DNA from: Seleniivibrio woodruffii
GTDB taxonomy: Bacteria; Chrysiogenota; Deferribacteres; Deferribacterales; Geovibrionaceae
Assembly: GCF_004339245.1 (NCBI RefSeq)
Contig: NZ_SMGG01000003.1
Coordinates: 868,770 to 932,769 of the forward strand
Direction: 5' to 3'
Length of the DNA stretch: 64,000 nucleotides
Shown here: positions 43,380 through 53,620 of the stretch, piece after piece
Numbering within the stretch: position 1 is the stretch's first letter
How the letters are laid out: each line of letters starts with the position of its first letter
The notes under the pieces: model-generated
Database searches by the model: none
What the model saw: only the letters and a program-made list of their open reading frames with translations
What the model was told of the DNA's origin: nothing
Program-made: the position numbers and the translations under genes

Positions 43380-44186
43380 ATGAAATTTTCTGTATTAATG
43401 TCAGTTTATTACAAAGAACAACCGGAATTTTTTAGATTAGCTCTTGAAAGTTTGGTAAACCAGACTACTAAAGCAGACGAGATTATTATTGTTAAAGATG
43501 GGGTTTTGACTACAGAGCTTGATAGCGTAGTTGATGATTTTTCTGGTAAGTTACCTATTAAGGTAGTTGCATTGGAAAAAAATGGTGGTTTAGGAAATGC
43601 CCTTCGTTTAGGTGTTGAAATGTGCAGTTATGATATCATTGCACGAATGGATACCGATGATATTTGTCGTTCTGATAGATTTGAAAAACAGATAAAATTC
43701 TTGAGTGAACACATAGACATAGATATTGTTGGTAGCTGGATAAGTGAATTTGATGGTAAACCTGAAAATATATATGCTTTGAGGCGGCTTCCATGTGAAC
43801 ATGATGATTTAGTTGTTTTTGCTAAAAAACGTAATCCTTTTAACCATATGACGGTTGTTTTTAGAAAGCAGTCCGTTTTAAATGCTGGTAACTATAAGCA
43901 TTTTATGTGTTTGGAGGATTATAACTTATGGGTTAGGGTGATCATGAGTGGAGCCAGATTGGCAAATATTCCTGAGGAGCTTGTAAATGTCCGGGCTGGA
44001 TTGAATATGGTTTCAAGAAGGAAAGGCCTTAAATATGCAATCAACGAATATCGACTACAAAAAGAATTTTTGGATATAGGTTACTTAAGTTATTTAGAAG
44101 CCCTTATTAATACTTTGATAAGAGTTCCAGTTCGATTAATGCCGTCTTGTGTTCTTAAGTTTGTTTATCGTCTTCTGAGGCGTTAA
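43380..44186 (+). CDS. Family 2 glycosyltransferase
   Basis: The 268-residue enzyme has FSVLMSVYYKEQPEFFRLALESL, EIIIVKDG, EKNGGLGNALRLGVE and the metal-binding MDTDDICRSDRF, followed by the acceptor-side CLEDYNLWVRVI. These are standard GT2 motifs. Sugar and linkage cannot be told. It ends the A+T-richest part of the cluster. Confidence 0.9.
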   Translation: MKFSVLMSVYYKEQPEFFRLALESLVNQTTKADEIIIVKDGVLTTELDSVVDDFSGKLPIKVVALEKNGGLGNALRLGVEMCSYDIIARMDTDDICRSDRFEKQIKFLSEHIDIDIVGSWISEFDGKPENIYALRRLPCEHDDLVVFAKKRNPFNHMTVVFRKQSVLNAGNYKHFMCLEDYNLWVRVIMSGARLANIPEELVNVRAGLNMVSRRKGLKYAINEYRLQKEFLDIGYLSYLEALINTLIRVPVRLMPSCVLKFVYRLLRR

Positions 44187-44271
44187 TATATAGACATAGA
44201 AGTATTACTTGGTAACAAAATACGGATAATCATGATGCAGTGTTGACTAAACTGATATTATGGAGACTTCA

Positions 44272-46257
44272 ATGAGATATAGGGCAGATATTGACGGATT
44301 GCGTTCAGTAGCTATAATTCCAGTTGTTCTTTACCATGCTGGAATGAATATGTTTTCTGGCGGCTTTATAGGTGTTGATGTTTTCTTCGTTATATCCGGA
44401 TATCTTATAACATCTATTATTCTGAATGATATTGAAAAAGATAAGTTCTCCATATCGCAGTTTTATTTCAGACGAATCAAGCGTATTTTTCCTGCACTAT
44501 ATTTTTTTCTGACAGTTACAACCTTATTTTGTTTTTTCTTCTATCTCCCGGAAGATTTTAGAGCCTACGGAAAAAGCCTCTTCGGTTCGGTATTCTTCAT
44601 ATCAAATATTGTATTCTGGCGAGAGAGCGGATATTTTGATACGTCATCTGAGATGAAACCGCTTCTGCATACTTGGTCTCTTTCGGTGGAAGAGCAGTTC
44701 TATATTTTTTACCCGGTAATGCTTCTGATTCTGGCTAAATACTTTAAAAAACGCTATTCAGGTGCTGTTATCGTTGTTTTTATTCTTTCTTTCATGCTGA
44801 GTATTTTTGCTACCCCAAAAGCTGCATCAGCATCTTTTTATCTTTTACCCACAAGAGCCTGGGAACTTATGTTAGGTGCTCTTCTTGCTTTAAACGTTTT
44901 GCCGCAGACGAACAACTTCAAATTACTGAACATTGCTTCATTGTGTGGAATTACGATGGTCTTAATCGGAGTGTTCGCTTATGACCAGTCCACTCTGTTT
45001 CCCGGTATTGCTGCATTGCTTCCTTGCGGCGGGACAGCTTTGATAATATATTCCGGCATTTCGGACTCACAAAAACCTTTCATTAATCGTCTTCTTTCTT
45101 TTAAATTGTTTGTAATTATAGGACTTGTTTCATATTCATGGTATCTCTGGCACTGGGCATTATTTGCTTTCAAAAATTATTATCATGGCGTTCTCAGAGA
45201 CATGTTCTTTTTATCTACACCTTTTCTTATCGTTCTGTCTCTGGTGTTAGCTTTCGTTTCTTATTTTGTAATCGAAAAACCATTCAGAGATATAAAATGG
45301 GAAAATAGAAAAATGGTTTTTGCCGGTGCTTTTCAGGTTATGGCTGTCGCCGGGATAGTTGCTTTGGTTATATGGACTCAAAAAGGATTTCCGGATAGAT
45401 TTTCCGACAGGATTGCAGATTTGTCTGCGGCAGGAAAAGACATGATCAGCATGGAAGAATACAATAGGAAGAACGGATTGGAGCACCTTGATAAAAACAG
45501 ATTCTACATTCTTGGCGATAAAAATACTCGTCCGTCTTTCGTTTTGCTGGGTGATTCAATAGCGCATTCTGTTGCTCCCGGAATAGGGATGCTGGCATCT
45601 GAATCAGGAAAATCCGGTTATCTCTTTTCAAATGCTGCAACACTGCCTGTTCTGGATGTATATGCCATTAATAAAGCTACTAATCCTGAAAAATTTCTCA
45701 GGCGTGTATTTGAAATTATAAATGGGGATGAGAATATTAAAACAGTTATTATAGCTGCCCGCTGGCAGGGCTATCTTAATCTGTGGGAGATATATTCTAC
45801 AGATAGCAACGGTAAAATGAGCCCAGTCGACTTAAAGGACAGAAAGGAGCTTATTGCTGAAGAGCTTAAAAAAACTGTTGAGCTTTTGAGATCAAAAAAT
45901 AAGAATGTGCTTGTGATAGGAAATTTGCCTGAAAGTAAAGTCAATATCCCTGACAGCATTGTAAAATCACAATATATTGCTGAACAATATCCGAAATTAT
46001 ATAAAGTTCCCGATATTGCACCTTCATATGAAAATAACGTTGAAACAAGAAGATCGGTTGAGGATATTTTTAAATATATTAAGAATATTGACAATGTCCG
46101 TTTCATATACCCTGATGATGTTCTGTGCAAAGAGAATAAATGTGAATTTGCCGATTCCGAAATGCGTTCGTTCTATGCGGATAACAGCCATCTGACTTCA
46201 TACGGCGCACAATATATCTTTAAAAAGAAGGCGACAACTGTGGTTCCATTGCTCTGA
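44272..46257 (+). CDS. OafA-like acyltransferase with SGNH domain
   Basis: A 661-residue membrane enzyme. The N-terminal acyltransferase-3 domain (about 1-350, ten helices) has RYRADIDGLRSVAIIPVVLYHAG with the catalytic His and GVDVFFVISGYLIT. The C-terminal SGNH hydrolase domain has VLLGDSIAHS (Ser) and DNSHLTSYGA (Asp/His). It O-acetylates a surface sugar in the periplasm. ATG 44272 follows GGAG; ATG 44260 in frame is less likely. Confidence 0.93.
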   Translation: MRYRADIDGLRSVAIIPVVLYHAGMNMFSGGFIGVDVFFVISGYLITSIILNDIEKDKFSISQFYFRRIKRIFPALYFFLTVTTLFCFFFYLPEDFRAYGKSLFGSVFFISNIVFWRESGYFDTSSEMKPLLHTWSLSVEEQFYIFYPVMLLILAKYFKKRYSGAVIVVFILSFMLSIFATPKAASASFYLLPTRAWELMLGALLALNVLPQTNNFKLLNIASLCGITMVLIGVFAYDQSTLFPGIAALLPCGGTALIIYSGISDSQKPFINRLLSFKLFVIIGLVSYSWYLWHWALFAFKNYYHGVLRDMFFLSTPFLIVLSLVLAFVSYFVIEKPFRDIKWENRKMVFAGAFQVMAVAGIVALVIWTQKGFPDRFSDRIADLSAAGKDMISMEEYNRKNGLEHLDKNRFYILGDKNTRPSFVLLGDSIAHSVAPGIGMLASESGKSGYLFSNAATLPVLDVYAINKATNPEKFLRRVFEIINGDENIKTVIIAARWQGYLNLWEIYSTDSNGKMSPVDLKDRKELIAEELKKTVELLRSKNKNVLVIGNLPESKVNIPDSIVKSQYIAEQYPKLYKVPDIAPSYENNVETRRSVEDIFKYIKNIDNVRFIYPDDVLCKENKCEFADSEMRSFYADNSHLTSYGAQYIFKKKATTVVPLL

Positions 46258-46338
46258 AGTCCATGGATAAGTATGGTTTGAACCAGAGCTGAAAGAAATA
46301 TGAGAAACTGGATAATGCTTTTAGGCGTTAATAATTAC

Positions 46339-47613
46339 CTAAAGTCTCCCATCGCTGTTCTCGATAACACTTTTTACGTCATATATGACTGTTGATATAT
46401 CGGAGCTGTTTCTCATATCAACTATTCCCGGTTCAAGCTCTTTAAATTCTTTGTGGGCAACAGCCAGAACCACAGCTGAATAGCCGCTGAGGTCAGTTAT
46501 TTCAGCTGAACACTCCAGTCCGTATTCGTGCATAACCTCGTCTTTGTCTGCCCACGGGTCAACAACGTCCACAGAGCATCCGAAATCCTGAAGCTCCTTG
46601 ATAACGTCAATAACTTTGCTGTTTCTTATGTCGGGGCAGTTCTCTTTAAAGGTGATGCCCATAACAAGAACCTTTGAGCCATCGATACGATGGCCGTTCT
46701 TTATCATAAGTTTGATTACCTGATTTGCTATATAAATTCCCATATTGTCGTTCAGGCGTCTTCCGGCAAGGATTATTTCGGGGTTATAGCCCAATTCCTG
46801 TGCCTTGTGTGAAAGATAGTAGGGGTCAACGCCTATGCAGTGTCCGCCCACGAGACCCGGTTTAAAGGGCAGGAAATTCCACTTGGTGGCGGCGGCTCTG
46901 AGAACAGCAGATGTGTCTATTCCCATTTTATTGAAAATAATTGCGAGTTCGTTCACAAAAGCTATGTTCACATCCCTCTGGGTGTTCTCTATAACCTTTG
47001 CCGCTTCCGCAACTTTTATGCTGTCGGCCTTGTAGGTTCCGGCGGTAATGATGCTTCTGTAAACGCCGTCAACAGCTTCGGCTGCTTCAGGAGTGCTTCC
47101 GCTGGTAACTTTCATTATTTTGGAGACAGTGTGTTCCTTGTCTCCGGGGTTTATGCGCTCGGGTGAGTATCCGCAGAAAAAGTCTTTATTGAATTTCAGA
47201 CCGGAGAATTTTTCGAGAACAGGAACGCAGTCCTCCTCGGTTGCACCCGGGTAGACAGTACTTTCGTAAACGACAATATCCCCTTTTTTCAGAACCTTAC
47301 CCACAGTTTCGCTGGCTTTGATGAGAGGTGTCAGGTCGGGTCTTTTGTGGGAATCTATGGGTGTAGGGACAGTGACAATGAAGAAATTGCACTGTTTTAA
47401 GTCTTCAAGACTGCTTGTTATTGAGAGTCCTTTGCCCACAACCTCACGAAGCTGCTCGGAGGAGAGCTCCAGTGTGCTGTCTTCAAAGTTTTTGAGTTCT
47501 TCTATTCTGGCGGGCTTGACATCGAATCCCGTCACTTCGTATTTTTTCGCAAATTCAACTGCGAGGGGCAGTCCGACATAGCCAAGTCCGATAACAGCAA
47601 TTTTGTATGACAT
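46339..47613 (-). CDS. UDP-HexNAc 6-dehydrogenase (TviB/WbpA-like)
   Basis: A 424-residue UDP-sugar dehydrogenase. NAD loop [42 protein letters not shown], and the active-site Cys in [22 protein letters not shown] and overall length fit the UDP-GlcNAc or UDP-GalNAc dehydrogenases TviB, WbpA and WbpO rather than UDP-glucose dehydrogenase. Start ATG 47613 follows CCGGAG. It is 16 bases downstream of the epimerase gene in the same operon. Confidence 0.88.
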   Translation of the reverse strand: MSYKIAVIGLGYVGLPLAVEFAKKYEVTGFDVKPARIEELKNFEDSTLELSSEQLREVVGKGLSITSSLEDLKQCNFFIVTVPTPIDSHKRPDLTPLIKASETVGKVLKKGDIVVYESTVYPGATEEDCVPVLEKFSGLKFNKDFFCGYSPERINPGDKEHTVSKIMKVTSGSTPEAAEAVDGVYRSIITAGTYKADSIKVAEAAKVIENTQRDVNIAFVNELAIIFNKMGIDTSAVLRAAATKWNFLPFKPGLVGGHCIGVDPYYLSHKAQELGYNPEIILAGRRLNDNMGIYIANQVIKLMIKNGHRIDGSKVLVMGITFKENCPDIRNSKVIDVIKELQDFGCSVDVVDPWADKDEVMHEYGLECSAEITDLSGYSAVVLAVAHKEFKELEPGIVDMRNSSDISTVIYDVKSVIENSDGRL

Positions 47614-47629
47614 CAGAAACTCCGGAAAA

Positions 47630-48682
47630 TTATAAATTGTAGTAATTTTTATACCAGTGCACAAATTTTGATATTCCCTCCTCGATGCTTGTGGAGGGTT
47701 TATATCCGTGATCCCGTATCAGATCATCAACGTCGGCAAAAGTTTTATGTACATCGCCGGGCTGGAGGGGCATAAGGTTTTTAACGGCTTTAATGCCCAG
47801 TTCCTTTTCCAGTGTCTCTATCATGTAGAGAAGCTGAACGGGTTTGTTATTGCCTATGTTGTATACTTTGTAAGGGTCTGAGGATGAACCGGGATCGGGT
47901 GCGGAGCTGTCCCAGAGCGGGTTGCCCTGCTGGTCTTTGTAAATCACTCTGCATACGCCTTCAACTATGTCGTCAACGTATGTGAAATCCCTTTCCATCT
48001 CACCGAAGTTATATACGTCGATGGGTTTGCCCTGACGCATCAGATCGGCAAATTTGAACATTGCCATGTCAGGTCTGCCCCAGGGGCCGTATACCGTGAA
48101 AAATCTGAGGCCGGTGGTTCCTATCTTATAAAGATGGCTGTATGTATGGGCGATGAGCTCGTTCGCTTTTTTTGTTGCAGCGTAGAGGCTCATGGGATGG
48201 TCGACGTTGTGCGCTGTTGAGAAGGGCTGAACCGAATTTTTGCCGTACACAGAGGAACTGCTGGCATAAATCAGATGATTTGCGCCAAAGTTTCTGCATC
48301 CCTCGATGATGTTTATGAACCCTGTGATGTTTGAGTCTATGTATGCGTAAGGGTTTTCGATGCTGTAGCGCACACCGGCCTGAGCGGCCAGGTTGCACAC
48401 CTTATCGAATTTTTCATTTTTCATAAGGTTGTGAAGGTTTTCCCTGCCCTCCAGATTCAGCTTTATGAACCTGTAAGCGGGCATGGTGTTTGAAGCAGTC
48501 AGACGGTTGTATTCGATATTGTCTGTGTTTATGCCGCATTCTTTCAGTCGGTCATATTTCAGTCTGACATCGTAATAGTCATTTATAGAGTCCAGACCGA
48601 CAACCTCGTGTCCGTCTTTTATCAGTTTGTTCAGGGTATGAAAGCCTATGAATCCGGCTGTGCCCGTTAAAAGAATCTTCAT
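47630..48682 (-). CDS. UDP-glucuronate 4-epimerase (CapI/LpsL-like)
   Basis: The 350-residue enzyme has [55 protein letters not shown] and [16 protein letters not shown], all characteristic of UDP-glucuronate (or -galacturonate) 4-epimerases. In the same operon as the UDP-HexNAc dehydrogenase, it could act on UDP-GlcNAcA as the TviC/WbpP group does; the LpsL-type motif favours uronic acids. Confidence 0.87.
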   Translation of the reverse strand: MKILLTGTAGFIGFHTLNKLIKDGHEVVGLDSINDYYDVRLKYDRLKECGINTDNIEYNRLTASNTMPAYRFIKLNLEGRENLHNLMKNEKFDKVCNLAAQAGVRYSIENPYAYIDSNITGFINIIEGCRNFGANHLIYASSSSVYGKNSVQPFSTAHNVDHPMSLYAATKKANELIAHTYSHLYKIGTTGLRFFTVYGPWGRPDMAMFKFADLMRQGKPIDVYNFGEMERDFTYVDDIVEGVCRVIYKDQQGNPLWDSSAPDPGSSSDPYKVYNIGNNKPVQLLYMIETLEKELGIKAVKNLMPLQPGDVHKTFADVDDLIRDHGYKPSTSIEEGISKFVHWYKNYYNL

Positions 48683-48761
48683 ATGTCCTCGTCCTTTCGT
48701 ATGTGGAACTTTAAGCCAATGAGTCGGTTTTGTATAGCATTTTTAAGCTTAAAATACTATT

Positions 48762-50060
48762 TTATCGCCCTTTTCGGAACAGGACAATAAGTATTGTTTT
48801 GAAAATTATCCTTAAGTCGAGGAAGAACGAATAATTCTTTATGTAGTAAAGGTCGTATTTCAGTTTCATTTTGGAATCCTCAACGGATGCGCCATAACCG
48901 TAGTTTACCTGAGCCCAGCCTGTCAGGCCGGGTTTTATGAGGTAGCGCAGCATGTAGTAGGGTATCTCCTTTGAAAGCTCCCTGTCAAACTCGGGTCTTT
49001 CCGGACGGGGGCCAATGAAGCTCATGTTTCCGATGAGAACATTATACATCTGGGGTATTTCATCTATTCTGGTTTTTCTGAGAAAATTGCCCACAGGAGT
49101 TATTCTGCTGTCATTCTGGGATGCCCATTTAGCACCGTCCTTTTCGGCATCCTGTCTCATTGTTCGGAGCTTGTAGATTGTGAAAGGCTTACCGTTTTTT
49201 CCTGTCCTTGTCTGGGAGAAAAGGATGGAGCCTTTTGAGTCAATTTTTATCATCACCGCCGCAATCAGTAGCAGGGGCAGAGATATTGTAAGGCCTATCA
49301 CTGCGAGAAAAATATCCGTGATTCTTTTCAGGCGGGAATAGTTGCTTAAAAATATGCTGTCGAAGCCTTTTGAGAGAATGAGCCATTCGTCATTAATGCT
49401 TTCAATGGCGATCTTGTTGAGGTAAAGTTCGCAGAAATCCGCATAGGTATGGACATAGTATCCGTTCATTTTCAGGGCAAGAATATTTTTCTGCTCATGT
49501 TCGGTGTAGCTGGTCAGGTTGTTAATCAGCACAATTGTTTCTTCTTTGTTCAGATTCTGCCGGACAGTTGTAAAAAAGTCCTCTGTCTTGTGAACACCCA
49601 TGTAATACCAGTTATTGCGGCGTGATGCCTTTTCCTTTATAAGGTATTCCATCTTTTCAGTGCCGGAACTGCTGAGTATGTATATGTTTTTTCTGTTGTT
49701 TTTCAGATAAATGAAAAGAAGATATCTTCTTATGTAGAGATAGATGAGCGAAAGCCCGTTTATCTTCAGCAGACCTGTTTTTGTGTATATGAAACGTTCA
49801 AAAAGAGAGAACTGAAGAATTATTATGCATATGTTCAAAACGATGATCAACGTAATTACACTTATAAAATAGGTGCTTCTGTTCTGAAATCTTGCACTGT
49901 AGAAGTTGAAAACCACCATAAGAAGCATGAAAAGAATGATAGTGCTGGTGAAAAGTGTCAGGTCAGATTTTAAGAACCTGACAGTGAATGCAATAAGGAG
50001 GAAAACAAAAAAGTCAATTATAGGTAGAAAAAATGATATTTTTTGTTGTTCTGATAACAT
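48762..50060 (-). CDS. Polyprenyl-phosphate sugar phosphotransferase (WcaJ/WbaP family)
   Basis: The 432-residue membrane protein has four N-terminal helices, a central Rossmann-like region, a fifth helix (AVIGLTISLPLLLIAAVMI) and the C-terminal catalytic domain with GKNGKPFTIYKLRTM, SRITPVGNFLRKTRIDEIPQ, FIGPRPERPEF and KPGLTGWAQVNYGYG. It starts the repeat unit by loading a sugar phosphate on undecaprenyl phosphate. The start at 50060 has GGAG 11 bases upstream; an ATG at 50084 in frame has none. Confidence 0.92.
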   Translation of the reverse strand: MLSEQQKISFFLPIIDFFVFLLIAFTVRFLKSDLTLFTSTIILFMLLMVVFNFYSARFQNRSTYFISVITLIIVLNICIIILQFSLFERFIYTKTGLLKINGLSLIYLYIRRYLLFIYLKNNRKNIYILSSSGTEKMEYLIKEKASRRNNWYYMGVHKTEDFFTTVRQNLNKEETIVLINNLTSYTEHEQKNILALKMNGYYVHTYADFCELYLNKIAIESINDEWLILSKGFDSIFLSNYSRLKRITDIFLAVIGLTISLPLLLIAAVMIKIDSKGSILFSQTRTGKNGKPFTIYKLRTMRQDAEKDGAKWASQNDSRITPVGNFLRKTRIDEIPQMYNVLIGNMSFIGPRPERPEFDRELSKEIPYYMLRYLIKPGLTGWAQVNYGYGASVEDSKMKLKYDLYYIKNYSFFLDLRIIFKTILIVLFRKGR

Positions 50061-50150
50061 TGTGTATATATCTCCAATCTTCATGATCTAAAAAATTCAG
50101 TCATTATCCGATATCATAATGATACCAATGAAATTTAATTATATCACCCA

Positions 50151-50199
50151 ACTACCTTATTTGGTAGTATAAATTTGTGTGACATGGTATTTATACCAT
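50151..50199. promoter_or_regulatory. Two inverted repeats in a divergent promoter region
   Basis: ACTACC-TTATTT-GGTAGT (50151-50168) and the perfect palindrome ATGGTAT-TT-ATACCAT (50184-50199) lie between the divergent phosphotransferase and WbpB-like genes. There is no T-tract, so they look like operator or hairpin sites rather than terminators. Confidence 0.4.
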
Positions 50200-50301
50200 T
50201 ATCAGTAAGGATGATTTTGTATTTCATGAATTTTATATTGCCCGTTTGAATGATAACTAATAATATAATGCTTTACAGTAGACCCATACAGGAGATTCGA
50301 T

Positions 50302-51243
50302 ATGGCGACAGATAAAATTAAGATCGGGCTTCTCGGCGTCGGCAGAATGGGACAGAACCACCTGAGAAACATCCTTCAGCTTAAGGATGCCGAGCTCTCG
50401 TTTATTTATGATGTGGACAGGGAAACGTGCGCAAAGCTCTCTGCGCAATATGGCGTTGCTGTCTCCGAAGACCTTGATGCGGATATGAAAAAGGTTGACG
50501 GAGTCGTTATCGTCACCCCGACTTTCACTCACTTTGACTATATTAAGCGTGCCGCTGAGTGCGTTAAAAACATATTTGTCGAAAAACCTCTTACAGACAG
50601 CGCCGAGACGGCAAGAGAGGTTGTGAAGCTGGCAGAGGAGAAGGGGCTGAATATTCAGGTGGGTTTCATCGAAAGATACAACCCCGCCGTAGCATCCCTT
50701 AAAGCTGTAATGCTGAACAGTTCAAGCGTCATCAACGCAGAGTTCAACCGTTCCAACAAGGTGGCAAGCGGCCGCATCACCGACGTTGACGTAGTTATTG
50801 ACCTTATGATCCACGACATAGACCTTGCTTTGGGGCTGAACGGCAAAGCGGTCAGGGTTTCCGGTCACGGCTGCCGCAAAAACGGCATGATAGAATACGC
50901 CCGTGCTCTTGTGACCCATGAAAACGGAAGGGTTTCAGACATAACCGCAAGCCGCATCACAGAAAAGCGCATCCGTCAGGTTAATATTGCCTGTGAGGAT
51001 ATGTTCATCGACTGCAACCTGCTGAACAAAGAGGTCAGGGTTCACCGTCAGCCTGAACAGACAATTAATGGCGCTGTTCTTTCCGCAAAGGATGAGGCTG
51101 TGGAGGTTAAGCTTTATGACGCTCTTCAGGCGGAGCTTTCAGACTTCCTGAAACTTTGCAGAGGGGAGAAGACACAGGCTTCTGATGTTTATGCGGGGCT
51201 TGAATCCCTTGAGATAGCTGAAGAGATAAGAAAACAGATATAG
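50302..51243 (+). CDS. WbpB/WlbA-like UDP-HexNAcA 3-dehydrogenase
   Basis: A 313-residue Gfo/Idh/MocA enzyme: LLGVGRMGQNHLRNI, VTPTFTHFDY, FVEKPL, VGFIERYNPA and DLMIHDIDLALGL. It resembles the group in which WbpB and WlbA oxidise C3 of UDP-GlcNAcA to let an aminotransferase act. The WbpE-like aminotransferase is encoded convergently just downstream, and a UDP-HexNAc dehydrogenase is nearby at 46339-47613, so a diamino-uronic sugar is plausible. Other MocA substrates cannot be excluded. Confidence 0.78.
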   Translation: MATDKIKIGLLGVGRMGQNHLRNILQLKDAELSFIYDVDRETCAKLSAQYGVAVSEDLDADMKKVDGVVIVTPTFTHFDYIKRAAECVKNIFVEKPLTDSAETAREVVKLAEEKGLNIQVGFIERYNPAVASLKAVMLNSSSVINAEFNRSNKVASGRITDVDVVIDLMIHDIDLALGLNGKAVRVSGHGCRKNGMIEYARALVTHENGRVSDITASRITEKRIRQVNIACEDMFIDCNLLNKEVRVHRQPEQTINGAVLSAKDEAVEVKLYDALQAELSDFLKLCRGEKTQASDVYAGLESLEIAEEIRKQI

Positions 51244-51262
51244 ACGATTAGTCCATAAGTCG

Positions 51263-51290
51263 AAAAAAAAGGCGGCCCAACGGCCGCCTT
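51263..51290. terminator. Bidirectional terminator between convergent genes
   Basis: GGCGGCC-CAAC-GGCCGCC (51271-51288) has eight As before it and TTTGCTTT after it, so it can stop transcription from both the WbpB-like gene and the minus-strand WbpE-like gene. Confidence 0.88.
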
Positions 51291-51294
51291 TGCT

Positions 51295-52374
51295 TTATGA
51301 GTTTACAGTTTCGATAACGAATTTCTGCTCGTCCTCTTTCAGGAAAGCGGACATGGGCAGAGCCATGATGTCCTTGGACACTGTCTCTGTAACGGGGAAA
51401 TCCCCCTCTTTGTGGCCGAGGTATGCGAAAACTTTCTGCAGGTGCAGAGGGATGGGGTAGTAAACCGCCGTGGGAACGCCTGCGTCGCTGCATTTTTTGA
51501 TCATTGCGTCACGGTCGTTGACTCTGATGCAGTACTGCGCCCATACGGAAACGTTGTCCTTTTCTACGAAGGGTACGACAACGTTTTTAAGGCCTTCTGC
51601 GTAGCGTTTTGCCACAGCCTGTCTGACCTCGATCTCTTCGTTGTAGTATTTCAGTTTAACGTTGAGCACGCCCGCCTGAACTGCATCAAGTCTGCCGTTG
51701 ATGCCCACATGGCTGTGAACGTAGCGTTCTGTCTGGCCGTGGTTCAGCAGTATTCTCATTTTGGCGTTCAGCTCATCGCAGTTGGTGAAGATTGCTCCGC
51801 CGTCTCCGTAGCAGCCGAGGGGCTTTGCGGGGAAGAATGACGTGCAGCCTATTTCGGACATGCCGCATGAGCGTTTGCCCTTGTAGAGTGCGCCGAAGCT
51901 CTGTGCACCGTCTTCAATAACGGGTATATTGTGCTTTTTGCCGATGGCGTTTATGGCGTCCATATCGGGTGTCTGGCCGAAAATGGAAACGGGCATGATG
52001 GCTTTTGTTTTGGAAGTTATCTTCTCTTCGATCTTTGCGGGGTCGATGTTGTAGGTTTTGTCTTCGATATCAACGAAAACGGGAACCGCGCCCACGAAAG
52101 CGATCATCTCGGCTGTTGCGATGAAGGTGAAGGGTGAGGTTATAACTTCATCTCCGGGTTTAACGTCCAGAGCCATGAGAGCCAGAAGGAGAGCGTCCGT
52201 TCCGCTGCTGCATGCTATTGCGTGCTTCACTCCGGTGAATTCCGCAAGATTCTTTTCCAGTTCTGCGACCTTGGGGCCGAGGATATAGGATGACGTATCA
52301 AGCACCTGATGAATCTGGGTGTCGATCTCGTCCTTATATTTTTTGTACTGTGCCTGAAGGTCAATAAAGTTCAT
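51295..52374 (-). CDS. WbpE/WlbC-like PLP aminotransferase
   Basis: The 359-residue aminotransferase of the DegT/DnrJ/EryC1/StrS class starts NFIDLQAQYKKYKDEID and contains SSGTDALLLAL, EDGAQSFGA and FFPAKPLGCYGDGGA with the PLP Lys. Closest motif-level match is the WbpE/WlbC group that aminates UDP-3-keto-GlcNAcA, consistent with the WbpB-like partner. ATG 52374 is nine bases after GGTGAG; ATG 52380 is also possible. It is transcribed alone, divergently from gmd. Confidence 0.85.
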   Translation of the reverse strand: MNFIDLQAQYKKYKDEIDTQIHQVLDTSSYILGPKVAELEKNLAEFTGVKHAIACSSGTDALLLALMALDVKPGDEVITSPFTFIATAEMIAFVGAVPVFVDIEDKTYNIDPAKIEEKITSKTKAIMPVSIFGQTPDMDAINAIGKKHNIPVIEDGAQSFGALYKGKRSCGMSEIGCTSFFPAKPLGCYGDGGAIFTNCDELNAKMRILLNHGQTERYVHSHVGINGRLDAVQAGVLNVKLKYYNEEIEVRQAVAKRYAEGLKNVVVPFVEKDNVSVWAQYCIRVNDRDAMIKKCSDAGVPTAVYYPIPLHLQKVFAYLGHKEGDFPVTETVSKDIMALPMSAFLKEDEQKFVIETVNS

Positions 52375-52575
52375 TTTCATATTCTCACCTGTTTTTGGTT
52401 TGAAAGCGTACTTTCATAAAGAAATATAGTAATACTTCTGCGGCAAATTACAACAGAAAACAGCCGGAGCGGCTCCGGCGGCTTTGGTAAAGAGCTGTTG
52501 AAATGAAAGAGATTTTAACGTACAATCGAAGATTAAAACGAATTTGCTTTTTATGTGTATATTTTGCGGGGGCAT

Positions 52576-53610
52576 ATGAGGACAGCTATCATAACAGGCG
52601 TCACCGGACAGGACGGAGCCTATCTTTCAGAGCTTCTTATTAATAAAGGATACAGGGTTTACGGTACATACAGAAGAACGTCTTCGGTTAATTTCTGGCG
52701 TCTGGAGGAGCTGGGAATCCTCAAGCACCCCTCGCTGAACCTTGTTGAATATGACCTCACCGACCAGCCAAACAGCATCCGTCTGGTGAACTCCGTTCAG
52801 CCGGACGAAATATATAACCTTGCGGCTCAGAGCTTTGTGGGCGTTTCGTTTGAACAGCCCGTAACAACCTCACAAATAACGGGAATCGGTGCTCTGCACC
52901 TGCTTGAGGCAGTGCGCATCGTGAACCCTAAGATAAAATTCTATCAGGCATCATCCTCCGAAATGTTCGGACTGGTGCAGGAGATTCCTCAGACCGAGAA
53001 AACCCCCTTCTATCCCAGAAGCCCCTACGCAATAGCCAAGCTGTATGCTCACTGGATGACGGTGAACTACCGTGAGGCATACGGAATTTTCGGCAGCAGC
53101 GGAATACTTTTCAATCACGAATCCCCCTTAAGAGGGCTTGAGTTCGTCACCAGAAAGATAACCGATGCCGTTGCAAAGATAATCCAGAATAAGGCTGAAT
53201 GCGTCTATCTGGGCAATCTGGACGCAAAAAGGGACTGGGGCTACGCAAAAGACTACGTCGAGGGCATGTGGCGCATACTTCAGGCAGACACGCCCGACAC
53301 CTTCGTTCTGGCAACAAACCGCACGGTGACCGTTCGTGATTTCGTTAAGATGGCGTTCAGCGTTGTGGGAATAGAGCTTGAGTTCAGGGGCAGCGGGGAT
53401 CAGGAAACGGGAGTGGACACCGCGACCGGAAAGACCCTTGTCCGTGTTGATCCGAAATATTACAGACCCGCCGAGGTCGAACTTCTCATAGGAAACCCCG
53501 AAAAGGCAAAAAGGGTACTGGGCTGGGAGTCCGGCACAACCCTTGAGGAACTCTGCCGGATGATGGTTCAGGCGGATATTGAAAGGAATAACACCGGTTT
53601 CTGTTTTTAG
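52576..53610 (+). CDS. gmd: GDP-mannose 4,6-dehydratase
   Basis: A 344-residue enzyme with [50 protein letters not shown], the catalytic [15 protein letters not shown] and [18 protein letters not shown], all diagnostic for Gmd. It converts GDP-mannose to the 4-keto-6-deoxy form. ATG 52576 follows GCGGGGG. No reductase (Rmd, Fcl) or perosamine synthase is adjacent, so the final sugar is not clear. manC follows 10 bases on. Confidence 0.92.
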   Translation: MRTAIITGVTGQDGAYLSELLINKGYRVYGTYRRTSSVNFWRLEELGILKHPSLNLVEYDLTDQPNSIRLVNSVQPDEIYNLAAQSFVGVSFEQPVTTSQITGIGALHLLEAVRIVNPKIKFYQASSSEMFGLVQEIPQTEKTPFYPRSPYAIAKLYAHWMTVNYREAYGIFGSSGILFNHESPLRGLEFVTRKITDAVAKIIQNKAECVYLGNLDAKRDWGYAKDYVEGMWRILQADTPDTFVLATNRTVTVRDFVKMAFSVVGIELEFRGSGDQETGVDTATGKTLVRVDPKYYRPAEVELLIGNPEKAKRVLGWESGTTLEELCRMMVQADIERNNTGFCF

Positions 53611-53620
53611 AGGAATATCT

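Noticed and set aside
44187-44271. TTGACT at 44242 as a promoter for the acyltransferase
   Set aside because: No -10 element lies at 16-18 bp; the ribosome site and start codon occupy that place.
46258-46338. Possible terminator between the acyltransferase and the dehydrogenase (TTTAGG...CCTAAA)
   Set aside because: The stem is only six weak pairs with a long loop and no T-tract, and it runs into the coding end of the minus-strand gene.
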